Shown: one piece after another, positions 61,442 through 64,000 of the stretch
How the letters are laid out: every line of letters starts with the position of its first letter
Position numbering within the stretch: the stretch's first letter is position 1
From: Chloroflexi bacterium 54-19
Lineage (GTDB): Bacteria; Chloroflexota; Chloroflexia; Chloroheliales; Chloroheliaceae
Assembly: GCA_001898225.1 (NCBI GenBank)
Contig: MKTJ01000077.1
Coordinates: 243,270-307,269, forward strand
Direction of reading: 5' to 3'
Length of the DNA stretch: 64,000 nt
The notes under the pieces: model-generated
The model's database searches: none
The model's input: only the letters and a program-made list of their open reading frames with translations
Told to the model about the DNA's origin: nothing
Program-made: the position numbers and the translations under genes

Positions 61442-62296
61442 TTGAGTGAACCGAGTGTGCCCGGCAGCCGGGCTATCCTGCGCGAGTTGGGAATACGGCC
61501 CAGCAAGGGGTTGGGTCAAAACTTTCTTGTGGACGAAACGGTGCCGCCCAAAATCCTGGCCGCCTCCGGGATAACCCCCGACGATGCCGTAATCGAAATC
61601 GGGCCGGGCGTCGGCGTCCTGACTTTGCGCATGGCCCCAATCGTCCGCAAATTTACGGCGGTCGAACTGGACCGGCGGCTTTACCCTTTTCTAAACAAGG
61701 AGCTTGCCAAATATCCGGGGGCGCGGCTGGTTGAAGGTGACGCCCTCGATTTCACGCCGGAGCAGTTGGAGCCAGAGCCATATAAACTGGTCGCCAACAT
61801 CCCTTACTACATTACCTCGGCAATCCTGCGCCATTTCCTCGAATCAAACCACCGCCCCCTCAAAACGGTCCTGATGGTCCAGAAAGAGGTCGCCCAGCGG
61901 ATAGTAGCGAAACCACCCGAGATGAGTTTGCTGGCGGTGAGCGTGCAGTTTTACGGAAAACCCAAAATCTGGAGTTATGTCCCGGCAGGCGCTTTCTTCC
62001 CGCCACCCAAAGTAGATTCAGCGGTCCTTCTAATTGATACCTATTTGCCGGAAGAAAGCCCGTTTCCGGGTGTGGATGAGAAGCGGTTTTTCGAGATGGT
62101 ACGGGCCGGGTTTTCCCAGAAACGCAAGCAAATCGCTAACTCGCTGGCGGCGGGGTTATCCCCCCAGGCCGACAAAGCCCATGTCCAGGCAGCCCTGGAA
62201 GCCGCCGGTATTGAAAGCACCCGCCGCGCCGAATCGCTTTCGCTGGCCGATTGGGGGAAACTTTACGAGGCGCTTACCTCTAGCGGTGCAGTTTAA
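61442..62296 (+). CDS. rsmA: 16S rRNA dimethyladenosine transferase
   Basis: 284 residues, TTG start with AGGA upstream. GQNFLVDE, the SAM motif IEIGPGVGVLTL, and NIPYYITS (the NxPY motif) identify KsgA/RsmA, which dimethylates two adenines near the 3' end of 16S rRNA during small-subunit assembly. Its end overlaps the convergent glycosyltransferase gene by 17 bases, so no terminator lies between. Confidence 0.95.
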   Translation: MSEPSVPGSRAILRELGIRPSKGLGQNFLVDETVPPKILAASGITPDDAVIEIGPGVGVLTLRMAPIVRKFTAVELDRRLYPFLNKELAKYPGARLVEGDALDFTPEQLEPEPYKLVANIPYYITSAILRHFLESNHRPLKTVLMVQKEVAQRIVAKPPEMSLLAVSVQFYGKPKIWSYVPAGAFFPPPKVDSAVLLIDTYLPEESPFPGVDEKRFFEMVRAGFSQKRKQIANSLAAGLSPQADKAHVQAALEAAGIESTRRAESLSLADWGKLYEALTSSGAV

Positions 62297-63665
62297 CCTT
62301 TTTCAGGCCCCGGTCGAGCCAGTTCAGGGTCTTCATTACCCGCCCGGAGTTCAGTTGTTCCACCTGGTTGGTCAGGTACCGGGAATGTTCTTCCAGCCGG
62401 GTGAATTCTGTGACGACCCGTTCGTATTCTTTGCGCAGGTCGAGATAAGCTTTTTGCTCACGGTTCGTTTTATTGTACTCGTAGAGGTCTCTTAGCTTCT
62501 CGAAGACATAATTAAGTTCGTCGTAGGAGCCGTCCGGCCCGGCGAATTCCCATTGGTTCTTTTTGCGGACCTGCCATTCTTTTTTGAGATGATCGAAAGT
62601 CATGTAGAACCAGGGCAGGCTTTCCAGGGTGGTATCGGCGTCCTTTAAGATTGCCAGGTAAGCACCGAGGTCGCGTGAAACCCCTTCCAGCCGGGCGGAG
62701 GGTCTATCGGACCAATCATCGTTAAACTGGTCGGCAGCGCGGTCGTAGATAGCCAGGAGATCCTCGGCGACCTGCCTGACATCGAATTCCTCCCGCACCC
62801 GGCCCATCAGGGCTTCCGCGCTTTCCCGGTCGTATTTTTTAATTTCCCCGGCCAGTTCCTCGGCTGACATCGGGTGGCTATCTCCGGTTCCTTTGAATTT
62901 GCGCAGATGCCCGTTAAAGTTAACGGCGGTCATATCCTCGAAATTGGCCGGGGTCACCATTCCATCCGAGGAAACCGTCCCTGCCACGATAACAGCGCGC
63001 CCCATTGCCATCGCCTGTAAAGCACCCTGCCCCAGGGTGACGACAATGTCGGCCTGCTCGATATACTTTTCGACTTCCCAGACCGGGGTAGACTTTTCCC
63101 CAATCCAGCTTAACTCCAGACCGCCCGCCAATTCACAGGCCTGCCGCAAGGTTTCGGCGTCCTGGAAGTAATTTGACATAAGTAAAACCCGCCGGGGTTG
63201 CTCATTAATCCGGTTGACCGGGCTGAAGCGAGTCAGGTCCACGAAATTAGGGACCACGTCAATTTTTTCCTCCGGGATATTTTCCTCCCCAACCAGCATC
63301 TGTTTAATCATGCGACTGATGGCGATATGGCGGGTAATGATATTGGAGCCACCGTTAGGCCGTTCGATGGGATGGGTCGGGCCCAGGCTACCATGCACGA
63401 CCGGGGCGTATGGAAAGTAGGCGGCGGCAATTTTAAATTCGAGACGGTGCTGGGAGTGGATTATATCAACCCCGTTCAAGGAGCTAAGATCACTCAGGGT
63501 TTGAATGTCGCAGCGGGCCAGCCGTTCCGAGATTCGGCCCGGTTTGAGGGTGAAGCAGGTAACCTTGTGACCGCGTCTTTTATACTCGCGGGCAAGGTCA
63601 TAGATATATAGCTCTGAACCCCCCAGATTGTCCAGCGTGTTATTGGTAAAAAGAATATGTTTCAT
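62280..63665 (-). CDS. Glycosyltransferase, GT4-like
   Basis: 461 residues. N-terminal GT-B half with FTNNTLDNLGGSELYIYDLA, C-terminal half with GQGALQAMAMGRAVIVAG and a donor-site loop, then a 150-residue helical, coiled-coil-rich tail (KAYLDLRKEYERVVTEFTRL). Resembles cell-surface glycan transferases. Weak ribosome site. Substrate unknown. Confidence 0.82.
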   Translation of the reverse strand: MKHILFTNNTLDNLGGSELYIYDLAREYKRRGHKVTCFTLKPGRISERLARCDIQTLSDLSSLNGVDIIHSQHRLEFKIAAAYFPYAPVVHGSLGPTHPIERPNGGSNIITRHIAISRMIKQMLVGEENIPEEKIDVVPNFVDLTRFSPVNRINEQPRRVLLMSNYFQDAETLRQACELAGGLELSWIGEKSTPVWEVEKYIEQADIVVTLGQGALQAMAMGRAVIVAGTVSSDGMVTPANFEDMTAVNFNGHLRKFKGTGDSHPMSAEELAGEIKKYDRESAEALMGRVREEFDVRQVAEDLLAIYDRAADQFNDDWSDRPSARLEGVSRDLGAYLAILKDADTTLESLPWFYMTFDHLKKEWQVRKKNQWEFAGPDGSYDELNYVFEKLRDLYEYNKTNREQKAYLDLRKEYERVVTEFTRLEEHSRYLTNQVEQLNSGRVMKTLNWLDRGLKKVKLHR

Positions 63666-63802
63666 TCTCTTGTGGATGAAGCGAGCTAAAACGAATAGTA
63701 AAAAGTAACGCCGAATTATTTAAAGCGAGCCGAATAACCTAACTCTGAATCGAATTAAGCGAGCCAAATGGTGAAACCTGTTAAATTTAATCCACAAAGG
63801 TT

Positions 63803-63856
63803 TTTCTAAAAGGCAGCGACTTTAACTACAACCGATAAGAAGCTGCCCTTTAGAAA
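63803..63856 (-). terminator. Terminator-like hairpin after the partial gene
   Basis: 15-base arms (63803-63817 with 63842-63856), one G-U pair on the minus strand, 24-base loop, modest T content after it. Confidence 0.5.
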
Positions 63857-63870
63857 GATGCACGAGCTAT

Positions 63871-64000
63871 CTATTTTGTTGCGCTGATAACGACCAGGAC
63901 ATTATCGCCCTGGGCTTCGGGGAACCGGCCAGCCGCGCTGGCTCCCGGTGTCAGTACGAGCGAGACCACCTTACCACCTTTTTCGTAGGCCAGCACCCAG
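63871..64000 (-). CDS. C-terminal end of an unknown protein
   Basis: The last 42 codons of a minus-strand gene that enters from the right edge. The readable end is KGGKVVSLVLTPGASAAGRF and DNVLVVISATK then stop. The final VLVVIS strand recalls the end of the lipoprotein at 34538, but this is too short to judge. Coding is supported by the clean frame and the following hairpin. Confidence 0.55.
   Translation of the reverse strand, partial: WVLAYEKGGKVVSLVLTPGASAAGRFPEAQGDNVLVVISATK

Noticed and set aside
1..64000. tRNA genes, rRNA, CRISPR arrays, transposases, phage genes
   Set aside because: Looked for T-arm strings, regularly spaced repeats and DDE or integrase motifs and found none that hold up.

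Overview
The window reads as chromosomal DNA of a bacterium of moderate to high GC. I infer a member of the Chloroflexota, with moderate confidence. The grounds are many lipoproteins with long Ala/Thr- or Pro/Thr-rich linkers behind the lipobox, secreted enzymes carrying repeats of an FW...GG...FG.P...QYFE(K)GR.E type, and the overall gene mix. I saw no rRNA, tRNA, CRISPR array, integrase or intact insertion sequence, so most of it looks like core chromosome with small accessory insertions.

Region by region: (1-2.4 kb) start of a lipoprotein gene, then accD-accA. (2.8-8.4 kb) the most accessory-looking block: a 754-residue protein with an ALQR..GNQ.V.RML motif as in eCIS-associated proteins, a YbjN/secretion-chaperone-like protein, a convergent dynamin-like GTPase, and a small Gly/Ser-rich protein. 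(8.4-9.7 kb) gene-poor DNA and a long structured leader. (9.7-12.3 kb) L,D-transpeptidase, ribokinase-like kinase, and a protein with four MGG repeats. (12.5-15.9 kb) dnaE. (16.4-19.1 kb) an SsuABC-type ABC importer. (19.1-22.2 kb) DinB-like protein, FAH-family hydrolase and small unknowns. (22.4-24.9 kb) pyruvate dehydrogenase E1-like protein. (25.3-31.2 kb) two secreted glycoside hydrolase-like proteins. (31.3-34.5 kb) anti-sigma and ECF sigma pair, Rieske lipoprotein, and a duplicated Cys-rich protein. (34.5-44.7 kb) lipoprotein, glycosyltransferase, pyk, PQQ-like propeller, argG, cysS, cysE with a Cys-rich leader peptide, FmdB. (44.8-49.4 kb) TolB-like lipoprotein, LuxR-type regulator, ECF sigma and a putative anti-sigma. 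(49.6-58.5 kb) MFS transporter, HAD phosphatase, DUF4129/DUF58 pair, DrrAB-like exporter, roadblock protein. (58.6-64 kb) receiver-only regulator, MerR/GyrI regulator, lepB, rsmA, glycosyltransferase and the end of another gene.

Functional links: accAD, E1, pyk, argG and cysES are central metabolism. SsuABC could bring in sulfonate sulfur for the cysE route (inference). Two sigma/anti-sigma modules, several lipoproteins, the L,D-transpeptidase, lepB and DUF58/DUF4129 point to envelope functions. The most interesting non-coding signals are a Cys-rich leader ORF before cysE, a GTCTAA-type motif at three promoters with long leaders, a Leu-rich upstream ORF followed by a terminator-like hairpin, and a dispersed intergenic element in three copies. 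Everything here was read by eye; no alignment, folding or database search was run, and base composition was not computed.
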